Assembly (NCBI GenBank): GCA_020086605.1 | Contig: JACBWW010000016.1 | Coordinates: 14,673,408-14,737,407, forward strand | DNA: 64,000 bases | Direction of reading: 5' to 3' | Origin: Lanius collurio | Taxonomy: Eukaryota; Chordata; Aves; Passeriformes; Laniidae | Shown here: positions 25,639 to 37,352 of the stretch, piece after piece | How positions within the stretch are numbered: the first letter of the stretch is position 1 | Layout of the letters: each line of letters begins with the position of its first letter | Made by a program: the position numbers and the translations under genes | Notes under the pieces: model-generated | What the model saw: the letters and a program-made list of their open reading frames with translations, nothing else | Database searches by the model: none | Told to the model about the DNA's origin: nothing

Positions 25639-28600
25639 CTAGTGTGAATCATAAGCAAAACATTAAATGAACCTTTCATCAGAAGTACCCAATCACACGT
25701 GAAATCTTTGCTATTGGCACCAATTTTCCAAGCATTATTAGAGTAAATCTTGCAGTTGCATGACCTGTTACCAGCTGTTAGAAATGTGTCTCATCTACCG
25801 GATCATAAACGTAACAGTTTTTAAAATGAAATTTAAAAAAAGAATACAAATCCACTGGCAAAATAAAAAAGAAGTAGTCTTTGAGGCTTGACCTCGTTCT
25901 GAAGCTGTTCCTGGAATGGAGTTTTTCTTTATCCACAGTAGAGGAGCTGACAAATGAACTATTCCTTTCTTGAACTCTTTGAATCCAGAGACAGAGCCCA
26001 ATAGTCTGAAGTGTACTCATGTCAGAAAGACTCATACTTGGTTAAATAAGCCAATTAAATCAACAGACTAGTCATGAAATGGAACTAATAAAATCTGCTC
26101 CTTAAACATGCTTTCAAGAGCTTCTGAGGTTTCCTGATTTTAAAATACAAAAAAACCCCATATTAAATAATCATCTGAGATGTTTCCATAGTGATTTTGT
26201 ATAAGGACTTTTATTGAACCATGCAAAACCAGCTTCTGGTATTGATGCTTGAAGCATCTGACAGTGAAGAAATTAGGTTCAGCTTGCTGGACAACTTGAA
26301 GAATAGAGAGACCCTTCAATATATACAGCACAGGCTGAACGGGTATCAACATCACAGAAAACAGCTACATTACATAGCAGGGAAAGCTGCAAGGAAATCA
26401 GCTGGACAGCAGCAGCAAGAATGCATGTAAAACAATCTGACCATGTCTGAATTAAAAGGACATTATGATGGGATGAACAGGGAATCTGCAATCCAGTATG
26501 TAAAGCCAAGGAATTGTTTTGATAAAAATTAATGTTTATGTATAGAAAAGTGTATGGTACTGAACAGTACAACACAGCAAATCCAAACCAAATGTTTTGA
26601 TAGTTCCCAATCCTAAGTAGCTATATTTCAGGGAATTCTTTGTGAGAACACTGAGGTTTTTTTCAACAGACAAAGGATAAAGATTTCTTAAAAATATAAT
26701 TTTTCTATGAATTTAAAAAATACAGCAATGCAATGAAAGTAAATCTGAATACAGAGCTTCTTGTTAGTAATCACATAACTCTTTGTATTACCATAAATAG
26801 CTTTTAAGCATTTTTATAATCAATAACATTCTGGCTGCAGGAGAAGCTTTACAATATTTGTGCATGTGTGCTTAGGGAACTCCCTGTGTAACCAGGTTCC
26901 AACCTGCACCCCAATAGCACTGTCACAGAGCTTTCAGTGTCAGCAGCAGTCACTTGGAGCTCTCTGTGCCCAGATGCTGCGATGCTGATGCTCCACCAGC
27001 CCTTTGGAACTAAGACCAGGAGCCATTTCAAGAGAGTGCACAGACAAATGTGCCTGTTGTTATCATGTTCCCATACCCTGCCCACAGTTTAGCTACGCCT
27101 GTGCAATTAAAAAAAAGGTTTTATCATTATCCAATTAGTGTAAACAAGCATTTATCTGTAACATCCAACTAGACAACACAGCTACAGATGTTCATAAAAC
27201 ACATGTTAAAAAATGAAAGAAAAACTGTATCTTATACCGTAAGATCACAACTGAAAAATATTTTTCTCTCATTCAGTTCACTTGCTGTTTCTGTTGTAAA
27301 AAGATGTAAGTTTCTCTCTTCTTTCAGCAGACTGCACTAGGTTCTACAGCTATTCTTCCATTTCAGTAATTCCAGGTGATCTAGATGGGCTTAGTTTTTT
27401 CAGTTTGGACTGTTTCTTTCATAGACAGCTTAGCTATCCTCTTTGTTAGAATAAAGAATGTTCCCCTTTTGTAGATATGCAAGCATCTGATACAGGAGGA
27501 ATCATCTTCTCCACTCAAGTGGCTATAAAGCACTTCTGCTCTAGTTCCCCCTGCTCCCTTTCATGCTCAGTCTTCCCCATGATAAATGCATTTCTTCAAA
27601 CCTTACAAGTTTGAAACAGACTATGTTGCACCCCAGCAATAATAAAAATGCAAAATGTTTATAGGTAATGTGCAGAAAATTAGAAACAGAAAAACTGGAA
27701 ACAAGGAAAATAGTGCTTGTGTTCCAACAGAGATACAAAAGGTGCCAGAAAACCAGAACTGATACTTGATAAAACATCCATCTGTAAAAGCATAAAATAG
27801 CTGAAAAACCCTGTTTGAAACAAGTAGATAGACTTCATACTCCTGTTAGGGAGAGCTTTACTTTGCCAGTAAAGAAAAGCAAACAGACAAACAAAAAAAT
27901 AGTGTAGCTTGGCACTTTCATTCTTTCAATTTGAATTGCAATCAGAAAATAGCTAATAAAGTATTTGGTTTAATATTCATAAACTTCTCACACATTTTTT
28001 TTTTACCAATCCAAACACATCCCTTTATATCAAGATAGTATTATCTGTTTCTAATCTGAGGGGAAGCATTCAGGCAACAAAATAAGGGAAAAGCTATAGG
28101 ACAAAATTACTTCCCACAGCAGATCATAATTTATTGAACTTTATATCCATTCCAGACTCTTTGATGAATCACACTGACAAACTGTTCACAAGAAAGGAAA
28201 ATCAATTTGCTTTTGTTTTTTGTTCATTTATTCTGAGTTACATTATTCAAGAAAACTATTATGATTTTACATATTTCTAGAGGATGTCTAGACTAGGGAA
28301 CACTTGTTGCATCTAAAATTGTTTGCTAACAGGTTTCAAGTGAAGATTTGCATGCCCAAAAAGTGTTACTAAAGCAGCTGTTTTAATCTAATTTTGTTCA
28401 TTATTTCAATTTTGCATATATTGCTGTAAATTCAGAATAAATTCATCTAATAATAAAATTTCTGAAAATACTTCTGACTTTATAATCTAACTATGGACTA
28501 GATTTAACAAATCAATAGGCAGCTGCCTGCTGACAGCACTATATTTGATCTAGCCCTTACACTTTGATCTCAAAAGGAAAGTTAGCCTTTTAATTCAAAG

Positions 28601-30195
28601 TAATATATTTTAAAAAGTGCAGCTTAAAAACATACCAAACTAAGGTGCTAATGACACCAGATAGTCAATATTTTAAGATCTGTAAATTCAAGCTGTGTCA
28701 ACAGTACAAATTTGTTTCTTAAAAATATATTAGGATGCATGTTTTTAAACACAAACTCATTTATTAATGTTACAATGCCTTAGAAACTTGATTTTTCCAG
28801 TGATTCAGATATGTGCCCTCCTGGTGGGTTCCATCTGATTTTTCTAAAATTCAGTCATACACTTACTATGTAGCTTTAGAGCTTTATCTTTCACCAGAGG
28901 TCTCTTCTGCAATGCCAGAAAAAGAAAAAAGCCTCCACCTTTATAAGTGAGTTCTCTTTAGCCCTGGAGCTACCTGGTTCATTATAAGGATGATAGATTT
29001 CATAAAGCAAAGAAGTTGTAAAAACCTTTATGGAAGCATTAAAAAGATCTTGGGCTAATGCATTAATAAAGAAAAGATCCCTGAGTATGTGAAGCAGAAG
29101 ACAGGTCTCCATTTCAGTCCCCTAACAGTGACTGGGACCAGTATCACCTGAGTAAGGCAGGATGATTAGTTATCACTAATTAAACAGAAATACATTACTT
29201 AACTGATTTTTTTGTTGGCATTTTATGCAAACAGAAAATAGGCAACACATTTTTTGTGTGCAATATCTCTTGAAACGAACAGTATACTTTTATTCATTTT
29301 TTCTCTTTTATTCAGTAACTCTTTCCAATATGTGTTATGTGCTTTCTCAATAGAAAGTTGAATTTCAGAGAAATTGTCTTGATACTGTACAAAAATGGAC
29401 AATAGCTGCTAAGCTACGTATAGTATTGTATTTCTATCAGATCACACTGTAATAGATTCAGAGAAACTCAGTGGGAATATAAACCTGAAATAGCCTTTGT
29501 GGAATGTTTACAGTGTTCCCTATATAAATGGGAGAAAAATCCATGTAAAATCCATGGTCTGTTAACTGCATGCTGGTGTTCAAGGATTTCACTTCAGATA
29601 CACCCACACTCAGTTCCAGGGGTGAAAGCCAATCTCTCTTTATCTCACCTAAATCAAACCTCCATTCATCACTGTACTGCAATTGAGGTACATAGATTTC
29701 AATGCATTAAGAGACTTCTGTGGTCGCTGAAAAGGAGACAGTTATTCTCCTTTATGAAAAGGAAGGGGAGCTAATTAATTAAGATGAAAGAAAGGTATGT
29801 GTTATTTCTCCATCTAATTGCTATCTTCACTTTCAGCGATACATGGAGAAATTTGCATGTTGAAATCTGTAATCCTGAAACAAAAGATTAAGAAAATTCA
29901 AATGTCTTGAGCAATTGCTTAGGTATACCACAGACACTTAAAAAAATGCCTGGTCTTGTGTTTTCAATCTATTCCAATATCTTGTTTCTGAGAGCTGCTG
30001 GATGCAGAGCCTAGAGGACATGCTGTTCTGGAGATTCCACTCTGTAGTACAGAGAAGACATTTCTGTTCCCTTTTACTTTACTGCATATATTCTCTGTTA
30101 TGGAAGCAGTATCTCTCTGTAATATGAATAAAGCTTTACAGACTAAAAATGTAATTCTCTATCACCTGGCACCTGTGTTGTAACTCTTTAAACCA

Positions 30196-30225
30196 TCCAG
30201 AGAATCAGAGAATTAGGCCTGATGG
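30196..30225 (-). mobile_element. Possible CR1 tail truncated by the assembly gap
   Basis: Just left of the gap the plus strand reads AGAGAATCAGAGAATTAGGC. This resembles the tandem octamers at the CR1 3' end read in antisense, before the body of the element. The remainder would lie within the N run. Too short for certainty. Confidence 0.35.
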
Positions 30226-30610
30226 NNNNNNNNNNNNNNNNNNNNNNNNNNNNNNNNNNNNNNNNNNNNNNNNNNNNNNNNNNNNNNNNNNNNNNNNNNN
30301 NNNNNNNNNNNNNNNNNNNNNNNNNNNNNNNNNNNNNNNNNNNNNNNNNNNNNNNNNNNNNNNNNNNNNNNNNNNNNNNNNNNNNNNNNNNNNNNNNNNN
30401 NNNNNNNNNNNNNNNNNNNNNNNNNNNNNNNNNNNNNNNNNNNNNNNNNNNNNNNNNNNNNNNNNNNNNNNNNNNNNNNNNNNNNNNNNNNNNNNNNNNN
30501 NNNNNNNNNNNNNNNNNNNNNNNNNNNNNNNNNNNNNNNNNNNNNNNNNNNNNNNNNNNNNNNNNNNNNNNNNNNNNNNNNNNNNNNNNNNNNNNNNNNN
30601 NNNNNNNNNN
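30226..30610. other. Assembly gap (385 N)
   Basis: This is a run of N between AT-rich intron sequence and the very GC-rich AK5 first-exon region. True length is unknown. The gap lies inside the interval where one or two AK5 exons are missing. Confidence 0.99.
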
Positions 30611-31330
30611 CAGAGCTGCCCCGGCCCCGCGCCGCCTGCACCCGCCCTGCCCGGGCTGGCCGCCGGCGCTCCGCGGCGCCGCTCCCCGCGCAAGCTACGC
30701 GAGCCGCAGCCTCCGGCTGCTCCGTCCTTCCAGCCACCTTCAGCCCTGCCCGCCGCGGGGTCCCGGCGCGGAGCATCCCCCGACGGGGCGGAAAACGCCT
30801 CCCCCCTGCGCCTCGCCTACCTCGAAAAGCTGCGGGATCTCCCTGCGGGCCAGATACTCCTTGGCCTCGCCGGCGCTCATTCCGCCAGCCGGGGCCAGGG
30901 GCGCCGGCGGGGCCGGTGGGCAGCCCGAGCCCCGCTGTCGGCTCGGCTCGGCGGTGCAATGCGGGAGCCTCGGCGAGGCTTCCGCGGGCGGGAGGAGGGA
31001 GGCTGGAGAGAGGCAGCCGCCCGCCTCCCCGTGCCCGCTGCACGGAGAGAGCGAGAGTGAGCACGTTTTCCCCCGGCGGGGAGCGAGAGCGTGCGCAGGC
31101 TGCCGGGCAAAGTTTCGGGGGGTGCCTGCGGTGAGGCGCCGAGCGGAGGCGGTGAGGGGCTGTGCCTGGCGCCGAGCCGCGGGCAGGCTGCCCCGGCAGC
31201 GAGCGGATCGGCTCCCCCGGCTGCGCGGGGAGCGGCGGAGGGGAGGGCTGGGCACCGGTGTAGCGCAGAGGTGCTGGAAGCCTCCAGGTGTAACGCGGTC
31301 TGTGCCCTTGGTACGGTGTTTGGGCGTTTT
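30611..31330 (-). promoter_or_regulatory. CpG island covering the AK5 promoter and first exon
   Basis: A sharp change to GC-rich, CpG-dense sequence surrounds the AK5 start codon (30878-30880). It runs from the gap edge to about 31330, where composition returns to normal. GC-box-like GGGGCGG occurs near 30784 and an NRF1-like half site GTGCGCAGG near 31090. No TATA box was recognised, as is common for CpG-island promoters. The transcription start site cannot be placed. The left edge is cut by the gap, so the island may be longer. Confidence 0.8.
30821..30880 (-). CDS. AK5: AK5 (adenylate kinase 5), first coding exon
   Basis: Twenty codons on the minus strand begin with an ATG (bases 30880-30878) with G at -3 and end GAG followed by the donor GTAGGC. 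The peptide is MSAGEAKEYL then ARREIPQLFE; from residue 5 it matches the conserved AK5 amino terminus exactly, while residues 2-4 differ from the mammalian NTN. This N-terminal segment precedes the two kinase domains and is not itself catalytic. The frame stays open upstream because the island is GC-rich, but the family start supports this ATG. The gene runs leftward and is transcribed away from PIGK. Only four of about 14 coding exons are seen, covering the N-terminus and the first kinase domain minus the missing linker exons. Confidence 0.93.
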
Positions 31331-31407
31331 GAGGAGCGAGACGTTTCATACACTTTAGGCTGGCAAAAAGCCACGAAGTACGATCAGTCACAAGCATCTG
31401 TGATCGG

Positions 31408-31985
31408 CGAGTCACAGGAAGAGATCTGAAATCATCTCTGGTCTAGCCTTCTGCTCAAGGCAAGGGCAGCTCTTGAGGTCAGACCAGGTTGCCTAGGGTT
31501 TTATCCAGTCTCATCTTGCAAAGCCTCCCAAGGGTGATGACTGCAGAGCCTCTCTGCGCAACCCATGTTTGTCTAGCCTCGACATTAAGAAGGGTTTTCT
31601 CCTACTCAGCATCACCTCCCATGTCTTGATTTGTTTCTTGCCCACCATTGTGAAGATCCTGGCTCCATTTTAATGTCAGTCTCCTGTCACACCTTGGAGA
31701 GCTGCTATTATGTGCCATCTAAGCTTGTCACTGGCTGAACAAGCCCAGATCCCTCTGCTCGTCTTCAAGACCAGGTGCTCTCGTCCCTTACCTTTTTTGT
31801 GTCTGTCCACTCAGCTCAGAGTCACAGAATATATTGAGTCCAACTTGTAAGTAAATGACCTGTACAGCGTTCAGACTCACTCCAGTTTGTCAGCATCTCT
31901 CTTAATGGGGAGCCCAAAACAGGGTGTATTATTCTAGATGTACTCTAGGGAGTGTTAAGTAGGGAGTAGCTTCTGAGATACTCTG
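31408..31985 (-). mobile_element. CR1 LINE remnant, antisense, with degraded internal segment
   Basis: On the plus strand the antisense CR1 order can be followed: ATCATCTCTGGTCTAGCC, GCTCAAGGCA, GGTCAGACCAGGTTGCC, TTTTATCCAGTCT, GAAGATCCTGGCTCCAT and GGCTGAACAAGCCCAGATCC. After a disturbed stretch near 31810-31880 come ACTCCAGTTTGTCAGCATCT and GGGGAGCCCAAAACAGGGTG. These correspond to the 3' portion of the element, continuing into sequence from the end of its reverse transcriptase frame. It starts about 80 bp beyond the AK5 CpG island. Old and diverged. Confidence 0.85.
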
Positions 31986-32521
31986 TGGAACACTGGAAGT
32001 CAGAGTAGAGTATTTCAGTTGCTGAAGTACCCCGTATCAAGTTTGATTTTCAAATTAGTTTTTAACTTTATTATCATTTCTAACAATATCCTTATAGTTG
32101 CACCGAGGCACACCCTAACACACACAGGTTACATAATTTCAAGCTTACAAACAACACTGAAAAACTGCTTTCCATATGTACATACCTATTTTTCAGACAT
32201 AGGATAGGTCTTCCTTGGTGTCTTCTAAGAAGTTTCTCCCCCTGGTATATGATTTGTGGATCAATGTCAGTTTGACAAGCTTCTCTGTCTCAGCTGCAGC
32301 CATGTTCCTTGTTTTGCTGTTTCTGTTGTTGAACTATCCTCTTTTTCCTCAGCCTGGCTTTTTATGTAGGTACTTGCCTTTCTCTCAGAGAGGCTTCCAG
32401 TCCTTGTTCATTCCATGAACTCCTAAATGATAGCCCAGAAGGAAGTCCCATGATCTAATGACAAATGGGACTGGTTGGCTTTCCAAGTCATCCAAATACT
32501 CCCAGCAACTTCCACGTAAAG

Positions 32522-32547
32522 TGCAGCAATTAATGCAGCAATTAATG
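32522..32547. repeat. 12-bp tandem duplication
   Basis: The unit TGCAGCAATTAA is present in two exact head-to-tail copies plus two further bases. It lies about 30 bp from the 3' tail of the adjacent antisense CR1 copy. Confidence 0.9.
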
Positions 32548-32574
32548 TCCCTGTACATCAACTGGTGGGTTGCC

Positions 32575-32752
32575 CATAGAATCATAGAATGGTTTGTGTT
32601 GGAAAGGGACCTTAGAGATAATCTGGTTCTGACCCCCTGCCATGGGCAGGGATACCACACAATAGATCAGGTTGCTCAGGGCCCCTCCAACCTGGCCTTG
32701 GACACTTCCAGGGTTAGGGCACACACAACTCTGGGCAAACCTGTTTCAGTGC
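32575..32752 (-). mobile_element. CR1 LINE 3' end, antisense, relatively well preserved
   Basis: Two exact CATAGAAT octamers (32575-32590), the reverse complement of the CR1 terminal repeat ATTCTATG, are followed by GGTTTGTGTTGGAAAGGGAC. Then come CCCCTGCCATGGGCAGGGAT, AGATCAGGTTGCTCAGGGCC, CCAACCTGGCCTTGGACACT and CAAACCTGTTTCAGTGC. This is the classic avian CR1 3' untranslated order. The copy is truncated at its 5' end near 32752, as usual for CR1. It marks the sequence as bird-like. Confidence 0.95.
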
Positions 32753-35266
32753 AAAGCTACTGGAAAACCACAGCTGAAGTGTCTCTGCAAAGTTTGGCTT
32801 GGACAATTTAAGAGCCTTTCCAGCTCCAGTTTCTATGAATCCAGCAGTGTCTCCTCAGAGAAGCTGCAGTCACTGAATTGATGCTTCTCACATATGTTCA
32901 AGGAAGACTTCGGTCTTCGCTGGAGAGTTTAATCAGCATTCATCTGCAGCTTTTCTCATCCTCCCATAAAATTTGGATGTGGCTTTAACCCTACTTTCTT
33001 CTGCTAAAATTTGAATCCATCCAAGTGCAAATTCATTGAAAAGCATGGTATCTTAATTTTGACTGAGTAAAATGAGTAGGCTCCAATGTCCTAATCAAAA
33101 GACATGACATATAATTGCTTTTAAAAGACTTTAAATGAAGCTTGACAAGAGGAAGATGGAATTAAATTAAATTGATTTTTTTTTAAAAGTCAGATTTTTC
33201 TAAGGAAGGCTGATAGAAGATGCCATTCTATTTAGGAACACAGAGCTGTGGTTTTGATATTTTGTGGGTGTAATTTTTTTTTATTTGTTTCTTGATGCAA
33301 AAAAAAATTCATCTGTATTATCATTGTCTGGGATAAATTCCATTTATAGGCTTTCAGAATATATATTTTTATATACTCAACATTTATGCGGAAATTAGTA
33401 TCTCATCCAATGTCCTGGTTTGGCAAGAGAAAAATATTTCCTTTCATATGCTTTCCACAGCATCTTCCTCAAGAATGTGAAATATGTTTGTGTAAAGTCT
33501 TGTCCTACTTGTTTTTTTTTTTTTTTACTGTAGGCTTCCAGGCATTTTGCTCAGTTAGATAATGCTAACAGAAAAGAAAATAACAGAAATAACTGTCCTG
33601 CTATAAAACTATTCTCATTATGCAGATCTTCATTATTGTTCAAAATGTTGTTTTGCTGCACAAAATCAAATTCTGTGTTGCAGAAATTGCCACCTCAGAA
33701 CAAATGCAGCCATTTAGGAAATCTATCAGACGGAATGTGTGAAATGTATCTGGAAAGGATATTTTTGGATCTAATAATATGGTACATCCTTCTAGAAGCA
33801 ATTTGTTATTCATTTACTGTCAGAAGAATCCCTGTATTGAAGCAGGGTCACAGGTAGAAGGCTCTGAAGAACACTGACAGTGAAGGATTAAGCACAGATA
33901 AGCTAAAGGGGCACAAAAAGCTGGTTTATTTGTTGTGCAGGTAACAAAAGGAGCTGTTTGAAGGTGAGCTCTCCGTTGTGTAAGTGTCTGATCAAGAGTG
34001 CAGTTGGGAGTGAAGTGGTCTTAATGCCTTAGAAAATAACACAGGATGTGAAAATGCTCAGAGGAGTGAGAATTCATTTGAGCTCCAGGGCACTGCCCAT
34101 TCCTGAAGGTACAGGCACTGGGTACTGGGTGAGACAGAAGGATCACTTTGGTTATTTCTTGCCTTTTCTGGAGGGGAAGAAGCTACAATAGAAAGAACAA
34201 TGTGTTGAAATCAAAATGATAACATTTCTGAAAATTCCTCTTGAAAACTTCTTATGGTTCCTATACTGTTGGGCAGATTCCATTCTCATTCTTCTTGTTT
34301 TCTCCAGGAGCTACATGAAGCTGCACTAATACGAAATTATTATTTGCAGGGATCAGCTGGAATATCGTGTTCTGGGCCTTCTATTCTTCTTGGTTAAACC
34401 AGTTATGCAACACCCATAGCCTTCAGTCAAGCCTTAATTAGGTTCTGTGTTTTCAAAAATCACTTCAGAATACCCCAGTATTTTACAAACATTTATTTTT
34501 TTTGTCTAGTGCCTGTTCAAGCACTAGTGGCTGGATTTGTCACACAAGTTGCTGCTCTGCTAGATGTCTTTATTAAATCAGAACCAATGTCCTTGGATTG
34601 ATGTGCTTACACAGGCTGATACGTGGACAGTTTGAATTTGTAGATTCTGTAAGTAAACCAATTATGTGCAGCCTTTTTAATAGAATATGCTGAATTATAC
34701 GCTTCTGATCCAGAAATGGTGTGCATTTTAATGTAAATTTGAAACTTATTTGCAGCCCCATATTGCACTTAGTGTGGTATAAATTAATCTAAGTTGCAAA
34801 AATGATCTTTTCATTTTTATGAGAAATCCCTTTCTGAATTCTTTTGCTACAGTGTTGTTGACTTCTTTTTAAACCTGATGTTTCCCCCACCTTTCTTTTC
34901 CTCTCTTTTATTCTGCTGGTACCTGAACATGTTACTTAACTGAATTAAATTACTAATTGAAAAATAGTGAAAGATCAACCAAGAAAAATCTGATCTCTGG
35001 GTGTAGATTTCATTAAGCCTCAGAATTAACATTTTATGTAAATTTTGAGGACATCAAGATGAATAGAACATGGGAGGAAAAAAGACCATGCTGCTTACAA
35101 GTTTGAGGATGCAAACTTCAATCTGCTGAGAAAAAAACATTTAAAAGAAATGCTATGATCAAGTCCCTCTTTGTTATGATAAACTAAATAGCTGCACTTT
35201 TTATTTTCCAATTACTGTATAACCATTCTTGTGACACTTCCCTGACCTCTCCAATCTATTTACATC

Positions 35267-35797
35267 TTGGGCGGCATTCTGAGGCATCAAACCGGACACG
35301 CTGTTCTGCTGTTCCAGCCTGCCTGTGACACCCTCACCACCCTCCTTCTGGTGCTTTCCTGCTGCTGGACTGAATTTGTGCCCTGCTGTGGTGTTGCAGC
35401 AGGGCTCACCCTTAGCTGGGGACCGGGCATACTCCAGCTGGAAGCAGCTCTGCTTTCCAGTGTTTTCTCTCACAGATTCCTCCACTGGAGCACCAACACC
35501 TGCACTTTACTTCCATGTATGATTTCATATATTTGCTTGCATCCAGTTTACCAAGAATTCAGCATGTTCAGTACCAGTGAGCTGTCCCCTCTGGGAGTTC
35601 CCACTTCCCAAGGCTTCATTACCTGCCACTGGCACCAGGGATTTTCTTTGGTTTTGGAAAGCAGTGCAAATATTATCCAACACATGGCCAAAACACAGTT
35701 CCCATGGGATCAAAACAGAAAATCACTTAGTATTTCCCATTTACACTTCACTTTTGAGGCCAGTCAATTAGTCATTAATTATATATATATACATTAA
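35267..35797 (+). other. Unexplained 176-codon open frame, intergenic
   Basis: The longest uninterrupted frame of the window outside CpG islands and gaps. It lies in a patch of higher GC (roughly 35260-35500), and overlapping minus-strand frames are also partly open. The peptide is rich in Leu, Cys and Ser with hydrophobic stretches and matches no family I recognise. It may be a chance frame in compositionally biased sequence or the relic of an old insertion. Not claimed as a gene. Confidence 0.2.
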
Positions 35798-37225
35798 TTT
35801 TGATTAACTCAGGTTTCTTAAAGAAAATATCTTGCAGCAGTAAGTTAATGCTGTCAGATCAGCATTTTTTGTTTTCCTCAGCCAAAAGAAACCTTCTTGA
35901 ACAAATATCTGTGCACAGATCTGAGAGGATCTTTTTTTCAGAAACTGGCATTGACAGGCATTAGTTAAATTTCATATAAGCTATATTCTTATAAGTATGT
36001 TCTACAAGTATGTTCTTATCAGTTATGATTTTTCACCAAGTTCCATGTTAGTTGGTCAGGGCTGTAATTCCCTATGCCACCACCCTTAGAAAGTACTGGT
36101 CTAGCATATTCCCAGAATGTAAATATTTCAAGAGTTCTTGGAGTCCCTTTCCAGTTCTTACCTTTCCTGTCCTTTCCAGCTCTTTTAAAACTCTGATGCA
36201 ACTTATCCAAATATTCAGATTTACTCAGTTATTTTCAGTGACTACTCTTTATAAAAATTACTTGACTACACCTCTAATGGAGAATGTATCATTATCATGC
36301 TATGGTGTAATTACATCATCTCATCATTTCTCTGTATACAGAATAGAAATATTTAGTGAAGACTTTCAATGGTTTTTGACAAATCTATGCAAGCATATTG
36401 CAGTAATATTGTAAGGATCCTTTTCTTTCTTTCTTCAGAAAAACAGCTCTTTTAAATGCTGTTGCACCCCCCTGACCATTGGGTTTTATATCATTTTGTT
36501 TCCCTTCTCATTTTTTTAACAGTTCTTAAATCTCTCACATATATTTCTTGCAGCTTTTAGTATTTGCAACAGATGTTTTTCTCATTCTTATGTATCTTTT
36601 TTTTTCAAGGCAAATTGTTGCTTTTTCTTCTGTCTTGTTAACATTTCTTAAATAATTCCCAATTATAATGCATATTTTTGTATTTAAGTTTTTATCTTTG
36701 ATTTAGCTTATAATAATTAGATAGTATAAGGATATTTCACAGCATTATGTAACTTAATAAATTAAAGGTTACTTCCTCAGAAAGTCCTTAAATCTATGAG
36801 AGATGAAAAGCAGGAAGTCCTGTAGAGGTTTTCCTTGCCCCTAAGACAGCTGATCACTACTGGGGAGAACACAGATTGAGGGCTTACACAGATTTATCAT
36901 CTGATCCATTACAGCTTCTTGATTCTTTCTGCTTTTATTTTATGCCAGTTAAACTGAATCTCCCCACAGTGTTATAGAAATTGTTCTTTGAGAGGATTAT
37001 TTTATGTTCCTCAATTACCATTTTCCAGTAAATGATTAATAAATATTCCAAATCAGTGGATACTGAATTTTAAAAAAATTATAAATGTGTGATTTTTTTT
37101 TCCAATAAAGTCTTAAGGAACCAATCACAGATTTTAAGGGTCTAAATCTATGTGTTGTTCCCAGTTAATAATTTGTGTTCATCCAGTTTACTCTTTATAA
37201 GCTAAGGGAATTTGTAGCTGTAGGA

Positions 37226-37264
37226 AAAAAAACACCTAAACAAAAAAAGAAAACAAAACAAAAC

Positions 37265-37297
<33 letters not shown>

Positions 37298-37352
37298 CCA
37301 AACAAAAAAAAAACCAAAAAAACCCAAAAAAACAAACCAACAAACCCACAGC
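37226..37352. repeat. A-rich simple repeat, (AAAAC)n-like
   Basis: The plus strand is nearly pure A and C: units of AAAAC and AAAC alternate with longer A runs (AAAACAAAACAAAAACAAAA and similar) before grading into ordinary sequence. It creates a meaningless Lys/Asn/Gln/Thr-rich open frame. Confidence 0.92.

Larger units (their letters stand above)
25639..30820 (-). other. AK5 introns; expected exon(s) 2-3 not visible
   Basis: This lies between the start exon (phase 0 donor) and the P-loop exon (phase 1 acceptor). The family has roughly 110 residues here. I looked for them on the minus strand (peptides like those around LLNGLMCSKPEDP and EYEVFDPTRPRP) and could not find them in the readable bases. 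The stretch includes a 385-base N gap. It also contains a plus-strand open frame at 26221-26430 whose peptide is protein-like in composition but unrecognised, and a slightly GC-richer patch near 26860-27080. Confidence 0.6.

Noticed and set aside
25778..26035. Ser-rich minus-strand open frame considered as a candidate for the missing AK5 exon
   Set aside because: The peptide does not align with the expected AK5 linker region and proper flanking splice sites in the needed phase were not evident.
30205..31429. Several long open frames across the N gap and CpG island on both strands
   Set aside because: Undefined bases translate as X and GC-rich sequence lacks stop codons; only the 20-codon AK5 exon is supported by family similarity and a splice donor.
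33414..33440. TGTCCTGGTTTGGC, resembling the start of some avian ERVL-type long terminal repeats
   Set aside because: Only the first dozen bases resemble such a start; no body, matching end or internal retroviral sequence follows.
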